In this document: one piece after another, positions 25,531-39,945 of the stretch
Layout: every line of letters starts with the position of its first letter
How positions within the stretch are numbered: position 1 is the first letter of the stretch
Origin: Hypericum androsaemum
Taxonomy: Eukaryota > Streptophyta > Magnoliopsida > Malpighiales > Hypericaceae
Length of the DNA stretch: 64,000 bases
Assembly: GCA_963995505.1 (NCBI GenBank)
Contig: OZ023186.1
Location: 7,834,070-7,898,069, forward strand
Direction: 5' to 3'
Notes under the pieces: model-generated
Databases searched by the model: none
The model's input: the letters and a program-made list of their open reading frames with translations, nothing else
Told to the model about the DNA's origin: nothing
Translations under genes and position numbers: made by a program

Positions 25531-27065
25531 AGATGACTCAACGATAATTACAAAAATACGAAGTTATCTTCTCCTTTCGTTCTCTTCTTTCTTTTTGATT
25601 TTTCAGTGGTTGGCCGGGTCAGGGCCTTTCTCGCTGGGCGAGGGCAGGAGATTATAAAGTCAGTCCTTTCCTAAACCACTTCCCGTTCAGTTGTTGAAAG
25701 ATTGAGATAAGCTTTCTAAATGAGATCTTGTTCCACGAATATGCAGGCGTCAAAGATGTCCCTCACAACCTGGACGATTCCGGAGTGACTCAAATTCCTC
25801 TCGGATTTTGTAACAATACAATGGCTGCGGCGCTGTGAACCACCAGACAGAAAGGCCAAGAATCAAGCAAAATCTCAAAAGGCCTGTCCCTTTAGTATAA
25901 ATCTATATTAGAGCCTCCTCCAAGCCAAAGGATTTGACTCGTGAGAAAAATCTTCATATTTTATGTGTTATTGAGGGGAGATATCCTTTACCTTTCAAAT
26001 TATGATTACTCTAAACTAAAGAAGCGCTGGGCTTTTCGTGATATAAAAACTATCATCCCTTTTTGGAGCACAAACAAGATCTATAAGCAAATGGATGAAT
26101 AGAAAAGTGACCTCTATCTTTAGGTGATCCCAGGAGCGGTGTGGATTCTTCTCCGCTGTATAGCTTCCGTCCTACAGTGGTCTCTTCCCTTTCATTTTCC
26201 CTTCCAGTTGGTTGTACCCTTTATACCTCCCTTAAGAGTGACTGGCATCTGGATGAAGACTAAGAGGTTTATGTACTACTAATTGGCTCCTATACTCTTT
26301 CTATCGACAGGTAGGGTTACCCACGCTAACCCCTCTTTCTCGTTGTAGGCTTAAGGCTGACCTCAACTGGCGCTTCAAAAGGCGAAATTCTCGTCTTTGG
26401 CGACCCACCGCTTCGGATCCTGCTCCGGCCTTTTGGTAGTGAGTCCCGGTCTTAAAAGATGAAGCGCCTTTCGATTCCGAAGTTGTGGAAGCAAAAGGCA
26501 GATCTTCAAGACCAGTTATGGCAGAAAAAGGCAGAAAACGAATAGACCTTTCATCTAATAGAAGGTCTGGGCCTACCTATAAGAAGACAAAAGCATAGGT
26601 GCCGTCAAATCAGCACTTCTCTCAGTAAGGAAAAGAGGTCGTCGATCAAAAGAGTACCGAAAAAGTCCAATACAGAAGAGAGGGGAGAAGAATGCCACTT
26701 GAACTTAGCGGTCTGAAAGAATGAACTATTTACTGACCTAGGCTTCGCACCACTGACCGTTGCTTCTATCCGCGGTGAGAGCCTTGCCTCTTTCTGGTTG
26801 CCCTCCGCAGTCTTGGGGACACTTTTCAAAAATGAGAAAGCTAAGGAGAGAAAGAAAAAAGGATAAACCTTTACAAAGCCTTAAAGGCCTTAGGCTCGGG
26901 CTTACCTTTTGGTAGTCCCTTCGCTATACTTAAACTACTAAGTGAAAGTCTAATGCATAGAAGAGTGAAGAGGAAGAAATGAAGAAACTGCCTCAATAGA
27001 TTCAATAAAAAAAAAACGTCTCTCTACAAGCAAGTCAAAATAGAAAAAGTCAGATTGATTGGGCT
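25531..27065. other. Spacer, short atp1-derived repeat inside
   Basis: No gene recognised. A 22-bp string at 26405-26426 is identical to part of atp1. The minus ORF 26605-26829 (74 codons) has no motif. Confidence 0.5.
26405..26426 (+). repeat. 22-bp fragment identical to atp1 41644-41665
   Basis: The string runs from CCACCGCTTCGG to CCTGCTCC and matches the atp1 region encoding ATASDPAP. Flanks diverge at once. It is probably a small recombination scar. Confidence 0.7.
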
Positions 27066-27137
27066 ACAGGATAATCAGGCTCGAACTGATGACTTCCACC
27101 ACGTCAAGGTGACACTCTACCGCTGAGTTATATCCCT
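27066..27137 (-). tRNA. trnV-GAC: tRNA-Val (GAC), plastid origin
   Basis: Minus-strand 72-nt tRNA nearly identical to plastid trnV-GAC. The anticodon GAC is read at 27105-27103, the T-arm GTTCGAGCC is intact, and the D-arm CTCAGCGGTAGAG is present. The 3' end of the acceptor stem (27066-27068) differs from the plastid form by about two to three bases, which weakens the last acceptor pairs. Functionality is therefore uncertain. Next to it is the plastid inverted-repeat spacer normally found beside trnV. Confidence 0.85.
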
Positions 27138-28620
27138 TCCCCCATCGAGAAATAGAACGGACTAATCCTAATGCAAAGGGTCGAGAAAGTCAAGGCCACT
27201 ATTCTTGAACAACTTGGAGTCGGGCCTTCTTTTCGCACTATTACGGATACAAAAAGAATGGGAAAAATTGGATACCATTTTCAACCACTCCTATCGGAAA
27301 TAGGATTGACTACGGATTCGAGCCATAGCACATGGTTTCATAAAAGCGTATGATTTTCCCGATCTAAATAAAGCAGGTTTTACATTTTTACATGAAGAAG
27401 ATTTGGCTCAGCATGTTCTATTCAATACGGGTAGGAGAAGACCCCGACTCGGTATTCTTAATAAAATAGAGAAAGAAGAAGCAAGTCAAGATGATACGGA
27501 TCAACCCCTTCTTCTTGCACCAAAGATCTTACCATTTCCGAAAGAACTGAACTGGAGTTCCATCTCGTTTCCATTTCCATTCAAGAGTTCTTATGTCTTT
27601 TCGCGCCCACCCCTAAAAATGGACAAATTCCTTTTCTTAGGGAACACATACAAGATTCGTCACTACAAAACAAAGAGGATAATGAGAATCCCAACATTAA
27701 CTATTTCATTTCTTAACTACTTCATTGATGAATTTCATAGTAATAGAAATCAAATACATGTATATCCTAGCGAGACATAATTTGTAACTTGCCATCCTCT
27801 TGCTTAGTAGGCAAAGATTGACTTCTGTGGAAAGGATGACTCATTCGGATCGGTCCAACTACATTGCATTGCCAGAATCCATGTTGTATAATTGAAAGAA
27901 GTTGACCTCCTTGCTTCTCTCATGGTACAATCCTCTTCTCGCTGAGCCCCTTTCTCCTCGATCCACAGAGTCAAAATGTAGGACTGGTCCCAACAGTTCA
28001 TCACGGAAGAAAGGACTCAGTGAACCGGGATCACTAACTAATACTAATCTAATACTAATAGACTAATACTAATCTAATACTAATAGAATAGAAAAGTCTA
28101 ATACTAATAGAATAGAAAAGAACGGTCTTGTCTGTATACTTTTGCCGATTCCGCAGCTACCGCGTGCTTTACGCAATAGATCGGATCATATAGATATCCC
28201 TTCACACAACATAGGTCATCGAAAGGATCTCGGAGACCGACCAAAGCACGAAAGCCAGGATCTTTCAGAAAAAAAAAAAGGGATTCCTATTCGAAGAGTG
28301 CATAACCGCATGGATAAGCTCACACTAACCCGTCAAATTGGGACCCAATTCGGGATTTTGCTTGGGAGGTGCCGGCAAGGAATTGAAATGTAATAATATC
28401 GATTCATACAGATCAGATATAGAAAAAAAGGTTCTCTATTGATTCAAACGCTCAACCTATGGGATAGGGATAGCGAAAGAGGAAAAACCGAAGATTTCAC
28501 ATAGTACTTTTGATCAAAAAAAAAAAGCAATCTGATTTATTTCAGACCCTTCGCTCAATAACCTCAATACCATTGCTATGCATAATGGAAAGCAAGATTT
28601 ACCTATTTAAATAACAGATG
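27138..28620. other. Plastid inverted-repeat DNA next to trnV-GAC
   Basis: Sequence matching the plastid rps12-trnV or trnV-rrn16 side of the inverted repeat, as remembered. It includes the region with ACATACAAGATTCGTCAC, the ACCTCCTTGCTTCTCTCATG region and ATAACCGCATGGATAAGC. ORFs in it (27171-27353, 27403-27780, 28142-28393) are fragments of non-coding plastid DNA or minor plastid ORFs, not mitochondrial genes. Many small indels show age. It has stayed contiguous with trnV. Confidence 0.75.
28036..28118 (+). repeat. Tandem repeat of ACTAATACTAATCTAAT-type units
   Basis: Two units of about 25 bp (ACTAATACTAATCTAAT then ACTAATAG), followed by a partly related unit with AATAGAAAAG twice. The tandem expansion lies inside the plastid-derived spacer. 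It is not expected in the plastid parent at this copy number, so it probably arose after transfer. Confidence 0.75.
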
Positions 28621-28640
28621 ATATGGTGGGACACAAATTG

Positions 28641-28715
28641 GGCGAACGACGGGAATTGAACCCGCGAATGATGGATTCACAATCCATTGCCTTAATCCAC
28701 TTGGCTACATCCGCC
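28641..28715 (-). tRNA. trnH-GUG: tRNA-His (GUG), plastid origin
   Basis: A 75-nt minus-strand tRNA. The acceptor GGCGGAT pairs with the 3' end GTTCGCC-type arm, the anticodon is GTG (28680-28678), and the anticodon stem is GGATT/AATCC. The T-arm GGGTTCAATTCCC is complete. It corresponds to plastid trnH-GUG. In nearly all angiosperm mitochondria the tRNA-His in use is this plastid-type gene, so it is probably functional. Confidence 0.93.
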
Positions 28716-28821
28716 CTGAATAATCTAATTCAGGCCAAAAATCTCGGGATGAATTAATCCTTTTCATTTTAATTTAGAACTATTATTGAATTATATTTTT
28801 TAATATCCATATCACGAAAAT

Positions 28822-28866
28822 ATTATCGAATTTTCTTTATATCTATATACTAGAAAATTCGATAAT
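28822..28866. terminator. Perfect 15-bp stem hairpin, psbA-trnH spacer type
   Basis: ATTATCGAATTTTCT and its exact reverse complement lie 15 bases apart. A strong hairpin next to trnH fits the 3' end structure of psbA in the plastid psbA-trnH spacer. The psbA gene itself is not present. Confidence 0.6.
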
Positions 28867-29240
28867 TGTATAAATGGAAATAGAAAAATAGAATAAACCT
28901 AGAATAAGCATTTTTCCTCTTGTGTCAATTTCGCCTCGAGAAAAGCACATTTTTCATAACCTATGCTCAATTAACTAAAAAAGTTTATATTTCAATACGG
29001 AAGGAAAAAGACAAGAATCGAAAGGATACGTAAAAGAAGTTGTGATACTTAGCTCAACCCATGATCCGAAACTTAAACTACATGAGATAAATATAAAAAA
29101 ATAGAGCCATTCTATAGATTAGATCCTGAGGTGCTTAGTCTTCTTTATATTTTAATTCTTTTGAATCTTGTGTATCTAGCTAAGTATGTATCTATTCAAA
29201 ATCAACTACAAGAGGATCTTTTGATTAATCTTTTTTGTAT

Positions 29241-29274
29241 TCGGCTCAATCCTTTTAGTAAAAGATTGGGCCGA
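29241..29274 (-). terminator. rbcL 3' stem-loop (plastid)
   Basis: Arms TCGGCTCAATCCTTTT and AAAAGATTGGGCCGA form a long stem with loop AGT(A). It lies about 45 bp beyond the rbcL stop on the minus strand. It matches the position and sequence of the plastid rbcL mRNA-stabilising hairpin. Confidence 0.8.
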
Positions 29275-29318
29275 GTTTCATTCGAATTCAATTAAGAGAG
29301 GAAGGGTGAATTAATGAA

Positions 29319-33238
<3,920 letters not shown>

Positions 33239-34327
33239 ATGAATGCTCTTTTTCGCAAATTCCTCACAATCTCTCCTTGTGATGCAGCAGAACCATGGCA
33301 ATTAGGATCTCAAGATGCAGCAACACCTATGATGCAAGGAATCATCGACTTACATCACGATATCTTTTTCTTCCTTATTCTGATTTTGGTTTTCGTATTA
33401 TGGATCTTGGTACTCGCGTTATGGCATTTCCACTATCAAAAAAATCCAATCCCACAAAGGATTGTTCATGGAACTACTATCGAAATTCTTCGGACCATCT
33501 TTCCGTCTATCATCCTTATGTTCATTGCTATACCATCATTTGCTCTCTTATACTCAATGGACGAGGTAGTAGTAGATCCAGCCATTACTATCAAAGCTAT
33601 TGGACATCAATGGTATCGGACTTATGAGTATTCAGACTATAACAGTTCCGATGAACAGTCACTCACTTTTGACAGTTATACGATTCCAGAAGATGATCTA
33701 GAATTGGGTCAATCACGTTTATTAGAAGTGGACAATAGAGTGGTTGTACCAGCTAAAACTCATCTACGTATTATTGTAACATCTGCTGATGTACCTCATA
33801 GATGGGATGTACCTTCCTTAGGTGTCAAATGTGATGCTGTACCTGGTCGTTTAAATCAGATCTCTATTTTGGTACAACGAGAAGGAGTTTACTATGGTCA
33901 GTGCAGTGAGATTTGTGGAACGAATCATGCCTTTATGCCTATCGTAATAGAATCGGTAGCGAAAAAAGATTATGCTTCTCGGGTAGCCAATCAATTAAGC
34001 CCCCAACCCGGTCCTTGGGTGAGGGCTAACGAACCCTTTAGTTTGATCAAAATTTCCTATTCGCAGGATGAAGGAAATAACTTGAGTTTGGATCTCAATC
34101 AGGATCCACCCATCGTCTTTGACCAAGTTATCGAACAAGAAAAGAAGATTTTCAACGTTTCGATGGAACGAACAGAAATGTTTGAAACAAGAAATCGCCT
34201 TCCAAGACAAGACCTGCAAACCATAATAAGTGAGAACTCGATTCGCCATCCAATAAAAGACTTTTCTGCACGGGAGCAAGCTCTTTTAAAGGAAGAAGCG
34301 GCTGAACCATTTTCAAATAAAAAATGA
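33239..34327 (+). CDS. cox2: Cytochrome c oxidase subunit 2, intronless, C-terminally extended
   Basis: The CuA subunit of complex IV. The frame is continuous from ATG 33239 through the family core, so the group II introns common in plant cox2 are absent. Two transmembrane helices (about residues 40-62 and 83-105) precede the intermembrane-space domain. CuA ligands are present: H187, C222, E224, C226, H230 and M233 ([14 protein letters not shown]). Two residues beside H187 are unusual: the loop reads [10 protein letters not shown] where the family usually has HSWAVPSLG. CGG codons at EILRTIF and WYRTY look like unedited Trp codons, while other usual edit sites are already T. The protein is 362 residues, about 100 more than the usual 260. 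The extra tail after ANQLSPQPG is hydrophilic and unlike anything I recognise. The N-terminus [20 protein letters not shown] is also atypical before [12 protein letters not shown]. Confidence 0.93.
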   Translation: MNALFRKFLTISPCDAAEPWQLGSQDAATPMMQGIIDLHHDIFFFLILILVFVLWILVLALWHFHYQKNPIPQRIVHGTTIEILRTIFPSIILMFIAIPSFALLYSMDEVVVDPAITIKAIGHQWYRTYEYSDYNSSDEQSLTFDSYTIPEDDLELGQSRLLEVDNRVVVPAKTHLRIIVTSADVPHRWDVPSLGVKCDAVPGRLNQISILVQREGVYYGQCSEICGTNHAFMPIVIESVAKKDYASRVANQLSPQPGPWVRANEPFSLIKISYSQDEGNNLSLDLNQDPPIVFDQVIEQEKKIFNVSMERTEMFETRNRLPRQDLQTIISENSIRHPIKDFSAREQALLKEEAAEPFSNKK

Positions 34328-34840
34328 AAGAATTTCCGAGATGAAATCTCTTTATCCCAAAGACGAATGGAATTTTTTGTCAGTCGTTAGAAGATCGTTC
34401 TTTTTGGGACGACAAAGAGATCGGGAGTGCTCACTTGAGGATCTCTCTAAAATGTTTTCCGCTTTGAAAAAAAAAAGGCCTTAGGTTGTGCAAAAATCTT
34501 TCAATATAGAATGAATAATGAAAAATGGAAATGAAAGCAATGCGAACCGAGACGCATAATCTTTACTCCCCAATCAATTCAACTACTTTCTTGGAGTAGT
34601 GATCTTGCGGCGACTGGTTAAATTTTCATATTTAGTAAGTGTTCATTGTTCAATTTGCGTCTAATGTTTGGCTTAGCTGAATAAGTCGAGATTTTCTATA
34701 TATAATATAGAAAGTGAGGGGTCAGGAGAGAGAAGAGAGGGACGGAGGAAAGATTTTTTGTAGGGCATTTATTGACGAAGGAGGAGCAGGAGGGGTCAGT
34801 CTTCTTTGAAGATCGAGGCGGCAGTTGAAATTGGAAAATT

Positions 34841-35330
34841 ATGCCATTCGTAATCAGTCTTCTACAGAGGGAAAGCCTGTTACGAGTAAGTGGAGAGAAA
34901 AGATCTCCAGAGATTCTTATCTTATTCCATTCCAGTGGCTTGACTAGTAACCAATGGCGAAAACTCAAAAATCTATGGTTTCCCGGTAGAACCCTATTTC
35001 GCCCAAGTTGTTTTGAAACCAGAAAAAATAAGCAGTTTATTTAGCCGAAGAAGCATCGGACAGGTTGGAGTTCTTACCTTCTTGGGACTCCATGGACCAA
35101 GATCTGCTTTCATTATATGGGCAATACCAATCTACTTTAGTGGATCATATGGATGTAGAAAAAACCAGAGATTTTTATGAATTTGAAACATCTCTTTTCC
35201 TTTTCTATTTACCTAGTTCATATCTTTCTTTTGTGTGCTCCGGGAACTAATTCGATCTCTTCAAAAAATGCTCGGGATACCACCTTAAAAACTGCGGCCA
35301 GAGAGTCAAATAGGTCGGGAAGAAAGAGTG
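34841..35330 (+). pseudogene. rpl10: rpl10-like gene, frameshifted and internally deleted
   Basis: From ATG 34841 the sequence reads MPFVISLLQRESLLRVSGEK, then SPEILILFHSSGLTSNQWRK and NLWFPGRTLFRPS. This resembles the mitochondrial L10 ribosomal protein of land plants. The frame changes near 35044 (a segment seems missing), continues with LEFLPSWDSMDQDLLSLYGQ and DFYEFE, and changes again near 35245 before NSISSKN. Three frames are needed to read it, so it is very probably dead. The L10 assignment is from memory of the family and moderately sure. It sits between cox2 and ccmC. Many plants have moved this gene to the nucleus. Confidence 0.6.
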
Positions 35331-35943
35331 ATCTGTTGGGTTGGACTTCGATCTATCGATCTAAGAGTAGACGAAGAGCCCTTTGCGGATGAAATTGGGG
35401 AAGAAGCCCAGCCAGTCCAGGCTATTCCGCCAGAACCAGAACCCGATCTGGATTCTGTGAAGAAGACTATGAGGGAGAGGCTTATTGTGCATCGCCTGGG
35501 AAAAAGACATGCCACTGTTTCGGAACAATAAATTGACCGAATAGTGGATCGTCAGGGCCAAATCGTCACGTCAATAGAATGTCTCAATTAGATTGAAATC
35601 CCTTCTGGGATCAAAACCGAAATCGATTGATACGAGACTATCTACGGCCCCCCCGCGGAGGGGAATACACAATCTCCGTTTTGGAGGCCAAATTACAAAA
35701 TTTCTTTGGTGAAAATGCAATGAGCTCCTCTATATATAAGGAGCTTGTGCGGGCTCGAGAGTTTTTCCATATTGACGCGCCTTTTTGCGGTCCATCAGGT
35801 TGAGAATCTGAGAAAGTTTCAACCTCTGGGTACCATCACTTCCACTGTTAGTGAGAACTCCTTTTTTTTTAGAAGTTCTTTGATTGCGTATTGAATATAG
35901 ATCCATATTTTGATTGTTCCACTAGCGCAGACCAAATTCTCAC
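35331..35943. other. Spacer between rpl10-like relic and ccmC
   Basis: Contains an acidic ORF at 35328-35531 (67 codons, with Pro/Glu-rich centre) and a segment at about 35640-35800 reading YTISVLEAKLQNFFGENAMS in one frame. Neither is recognised. The last 100 bases are the ccmC leader. Confidence 0.45.
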
Positions 35944-36888
35944 ATGTCCGTTTCGTTTTTACAACCTTCTTTTTTGATGTCAAAGACCAGAAGCTATGCG
36001 CAAATTTTCATTGGATCTCGGTTGTTCTTAACAGCGATGGCTATTCATTTAAGTTTTCGGGTAGCACCACTAGATCTTCAACAAGGTGGAAATTCTCGCA
36101 TTCTGTATGTACATGTTCCTGCGGCTCGGATGAGTATTTTTCTGTATATCGCTACGGCTATAAACACTTTCTTCTTCTTATTAACAAAACATCCTCTTTT
36201 TCTTCGCTCTTCCGGAACCGGTATAGAAATGGGTGCTTTGTTTACGTTGTTTACCTTAGTGAGCGGGGGGTTTCGGGGAAGACCTATGTGGGGCACCTTT
36301 TGGGTGTGGGATGCTCGTTTAACCTCTGTATTTATCTTGTTCCTTATTTACCTGGGTGCACTGTGTTTTCAAAAGCTTCCTGTCGAACCGGCTTCTATTT
36401 CAATCCGTGCTGGACCGATCGATATACCAATAATAAAGTCTTCAGTCAACTGGTGGAATACGTCGCATCAACCTGGGAGCATTAGTCGATCTGGTACATC
36501 AATACATGTTCCTATGCCCATTCCAATCTTGTCTAACTTTGCTAACTCCCCCTTCTCAACCCCTATCTTGTTTGTTCTGGAAACACGTCTTCTTATTCTA
36601 TCTTTTCTCGAATCTCCTTACACGGAAGAAATAGAAGCTCGAGAAGGAATACCAAAACCTAGTTCACTCGCGGATTCTTGTCCATGGCTGAATGGTGAAA
36701 GCGCCCAACCTAATAAAGAAAGGAAAAAGGGGAAAATTCGTAGGTTCGATTCCTGCTGGATGCACTTGGAACGTTCAGTTCAATCGCTGCTCACAGAATT
36801 TATACAAAAAGCTTGCCCTTATAGCGGCAGGGGCACTTTACTCGCTCAACACTCGTTCAAAACATCCACTCGTTCTTCACTCGCTTGA
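35944..36888 (+). CDS. ccmC: Cytochrome c maturation protein C, read-through C-terminus
   Basis: A heme-handling membrane protein of cytochrome c biogenesis in the inner membrane. It starts MSVSFLQPSFLMSKTRSYAQ as in the family. It has the tryptophan-rich heme-binding motif WGTFWVWDARLTS (from residue 116), conserved His regions (YVHVPAARMS) and about six transmembrane helices. Similarity runs to GIPKPSSLA near residue 239. The family normally ends a few codons later (SLCIHG-stop). Here five bases seem lost near 36675-36680, and the frame reads on through a tRNA-Ile-like relic to a stop at 36886. This adds about 70 unrelated residues, for 314 instead of about 245. The core is intact, so it may still work. 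Several codons (for example ILSFLESP) are likely editing sites. Confidence 0.93.
   Translation: MSVSFLQPSFLMSKTRSYAQIFIGSRLFLTAMAIHLSFRVAPLDLQQGGNSRILYVHVPAARMSIFLYIATAINTFFFLLTKHPLFLRSSGTGIEMGALFTLFTLVSGGFRGRPMWGTFWVWDARLTSVFILFLIYLGALCFQKLPVEPASISIRAGPIDIPIIKSSVNWWNTSHQPGSISRSGTSIHVPMPIPILSNFANSPFSTPILFVLETRLLILSFLESPYTEEIEAREGIPKPSSLADSCPWLNGESAQPNKERKKGKIRRFDSCWMHLERSVQSLLTEFIQKACPYSGRGTLLAQHSFKTSTRSSLA
36677..36764 (+). pseudogene. tRNA-Ile(CAU)-like relic overlapping ccmC 3' end
   Basis: Blocks TCCATGGCTGAATGG, AAAGCGCCCAAC, ATTCGTAGGTTCGATTCC and TGCTGGATGCA match plastid-type trnI-CAU. The anticodon arm is replaced by an A/G-rich insertion (TAATAAAGAAAGGAAAAAGG), and the 5' acceptor strand no longer pairs with the 3' strand. 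It cannot form a tRNA. Its left part coincides with the normal end of ccmC. Confidence 0.75.
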
Positions 36889-39214
36889 GAAAGAAAAGGG
36901 AGTTGTTCTTTGTTGGCCGTATACGGAGTCCAGGGTCCCCAATAGAAGAGTTCATTACTACCGCGAAAGGGAAAGTCAAAGAGGAAGAATGCGCGACTAG
37001 CTATCGATAATATGAAGATAAAAGAAAGATATTCTTTGCCCTTCTTTCTTCACTCTCGTTCGTTAAGGCATTCCGTCAAGCAGCATGGGATGAAGGATTA
37101 TGGTGCAAGAAAATTTTCGACATAAGGCTGTTAACTGCAAATAACGTATATAATTAAATCAAGGATGGAGAGTGAATGCTAGTCTTTTTAGCTAGCTTTG
37201 ACACCCGATTCTATAAAGACCATCTCTTGCTTCAGACGAGTGGGGAGAAAGAAAAGAAGACTGATTGACTTTTTGTTATTTCTTATACCAAGTCAAAGGA
37301 TTCTCAACAGCAGATATAGCATGGGAAGGGGATAGATTCACTATAGCAAATAGGCTCAATGGCACATCTTCTTTAATAGCAACTGCACTTCTACGCAGGC
37401 ATCAGGAAAGGTGCGAAGCCTAAGGAAAGTCACTTCATACCTTAACAACAAGGTGACGGCTTTCGGACAAATGACATAGAATAAGATGGCATCGAAGAGA
37501 GAAGGACTGTAAATTAGTATAAGGCATATGCCAAAAAAGGGCCTTGGGAGGGCTAATTTCCACCGATTCATTCAATAAGATGCTTTCGTCTCTATTTCTT
37601 TACTCCCAGGCAGAAGCAAAGTGAAATCAAAGTCTTTCAATATAGTTTTGGCTTCTACCACTCCTTCCTTAGCGGCCTTTGGTCGCCTATTCTTCCTTCC
37701 TTTACATATATGCTCCCTCTTTAGGGAGAAGTGAATCGAATAATTCCTTACTCTTCTATCAGATCTCATTGTTGGATAATTTTCTCACTACCCTTCCCCG
37801 GAAAAAATCCCAAAAGCATGTCTCTCTCTACAATGAGTGACGTGCCGATATTGCCTACCCAGTCCCCGTTAGAGAGAGTGGATCCTCATCCTTGGTAAGG
37901 CTACGGTAAGGTAGAAAGCACTTTTATCTTTGAACGTAGATAAAGAACGGAATTCGTTAAGCAAAAAGGAAAGGTTGCAGCTTCTTGTCGCATCTCGGTT
38001 ATTCTCAGAAACTCGTTCCACTCGCTCTGTATGCCTTCTATCTGACTATCGCATATCTGCTGCTACCTCCTTCTCTATGTCAGACAAAGGAATCTCAGAA
38101 TATACCTTCGGAATGCTTGAGACTGTCCTTTCTCTCTTTCTATGTCCAACTTCCGGTCACTTGCGTCTCGGAGAAAGAATACAGTAGAGCTGGCCTCCGG
38201 CACTTCTGACTTTCTCCTTTTTGTCTCTCTCTTTATTCGATGATTTGCTTTCAGTTGGTTTATCGTATAGTTGATAACGTCTGTATGACAGAGCGATCTG
38301 TTCATCCAAGACGAAAGATCTTAAGAGAAGAAAGCGCCTAACGAAGTGGTAGAAGCAGGCTTCAGTAGGAACAAGTAGGATTGGGAGTGGTTATCCTGAG
38401 ATAGGATGCCCGAAGCAGTACCGTTAGCCTGATGTTATGGTCTGAAGGCAACAAGACAAGCCCGATTCGCCTCGCTTCGTTTCATGACAAGGTTGGATCT
38501 CTGGAATGGTATGCCATGAAGCTACTTTGGCATTGGCATAAGGTAGGTCTTTCTTAGCGGGCTGTTCTACTCTACTTTGCTCTGCTGTGGTGTCTGGTTG
38601 CGACGCGCCTGGGAACTAAGTGTCGGTATCGGTTTTTGAGCCTGATGATTGGGTCGGGGAACGTCTTCTGGGCTCTTTTCTTTTCATAAATGTCTTTGCT
38701 GCAATATCTTTAGCACCCTACCGTCGTGACCCGAACACGCCCAACGAGAAGGGCGAATGCGTTTAGGTCCTTGGAATTCAAATGAAAGTGATAGGTTGGG
38801 TTTGTGTGTAGTGAGATGGCACATACTCTGAAGACGCAGCCTCAGCCCCAGAATGGGTATCCCCCCATCCAAATCGCCTTAGCATGACGCATCTCTATCT
38901 GCATTCCTTCCCATAGGCAGACGCATCAGAATCTCCATCTGAATCCCATTCACATCGTGCAAAGCCAAATCTTCAGTCTCAGCCAAACCGACATACCTTC
39001 TTTCTACCAAACTAATAGTTCCCGACCCAACAACTCTTCTTTTTCCCTAAGCTGAACCATAAAAGGAAGCATATGAAAAAAAAGATAGGATTAGTATATA
39101 GAAGCATTCGTAGCTTGTTGGCTGAATAAACTTGTTCCTGGGAAGGAATAAACTTGTTGGCTGAATATCAGCCTTTTTTTTTTCCTTGAAAGGAAGGGGC
39201 TTTTTCATTAAAAA

Positions 39215-39484
39215 ATGACACATTGGGGATATAGGGCATCCGAATACGTTGACTCACCTACCGAATCCTGCGCTCTTTCATCCGCCATATTATATGAAGA
39301 AGAATTTTCCGCATCAAAAGCAGCAGCGGCGTCAGGCTCATCCGTACCTTTAGAAGAGTTTCCATTTTCCGAATCTAAAGATACAGACGAAGCCTACGAA
39401 GACCCTGAATCTCCGGATCCAGGGCAATGGACGGGTTTGAGTGGGGACAGCCAAGTGCTTCAAACTCAGGCCGTGGATAGCTAG
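39215..39484 (+). other. Unassigned acidic ORF, 89 codons
   Basis: Starts MTHWGYRASEYVDSPTES and contains an acidic, Ser/Pro-rich stretch (SKDTDEAYEDPESPDPG). The composition is unlike a mitochondrial membrane or ribosomal protein and resembles a nuclear disordered segment or a retroelement gag. No motif decides. It may be another nuclear fragment or chance. Confidence 0.25.
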
Positions 39485-39834
39485 ATAACACCCACCAATT
39501 CCATTGCATTGCTACCAGCCCTATAGTGAGTTCCTTTTCCCGGATAGGCTTTCGGTCTAACATAGCTATCGCCTAGCTAGCGACCGAAGGAAGGAAAGAA
39601 TGAAGGAGTGTTACGACTCAAAATGGGCAGGACATCCGGGAGCTCACAGAACTTTGGCCTTAGTGGGGGATAGCTACTACACTACTGGCCAAAATTTCGG
39701 GATGATGTGGAGTCATATGTGCTGTCTTGTTTGCCAACAAGACGACGATTGAGCAAAAGCAACCTGTAGGGCTGTTAGAGCCCCTTCCTATTCAAGAGAG
39801 GCCTTTCTATCTTTTTGACTATATCACTGGATTC

Positions 39835-39855
39835 GCTTTGCTCCGCTCGCTCCGT
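39835..39855 (+). repeat. 21-bp inverted repeat with 60003-60023
   Basis: The string (GCTTTGCTCC then GCTCGCTCCGT) is the exact reverse complement of 60003-60023. It lies about 90 bp before rpl5; the partner lies about 110 bp beyond the mttB stop. Confidence 0.75.
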
Positions 39856-39945
39856 GGGGAACGCATTTCAACCAACTATCTTTTTGATTGTTAGCAGATA
39901 GTTCACAAAAGAGTGCTTATTGAGAATGTAAAAGAAGGTCAACTC

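Larger units (their letters stand above)
36889..39945. other. Spacer, mostly unassigned
   Basis: No gene recognised apart from an unassigned acidic ORF at 39215-39484, listed separately. Two strings of about 22 bp repeat near 39121-39165 (AACTTGTTGGCTGAATA-type). The 39835-39855 string is an inverted copy of 60003-60023. Confidence 0.5.

Noticed and set aside
27403..27780. 125-codon ORF that might be a new mitochondrial gene
   Set aside because: The DNA matches the plastid inverted-repeat spacer beside trnV-GAC, so it is a transferred plastid fragment.
36677..36764. Functional tRNA-Ile overlapping ccmC
   Set aside because: The anticodon arm is replaced by an insertion and the acceptor stem no longer pairs.
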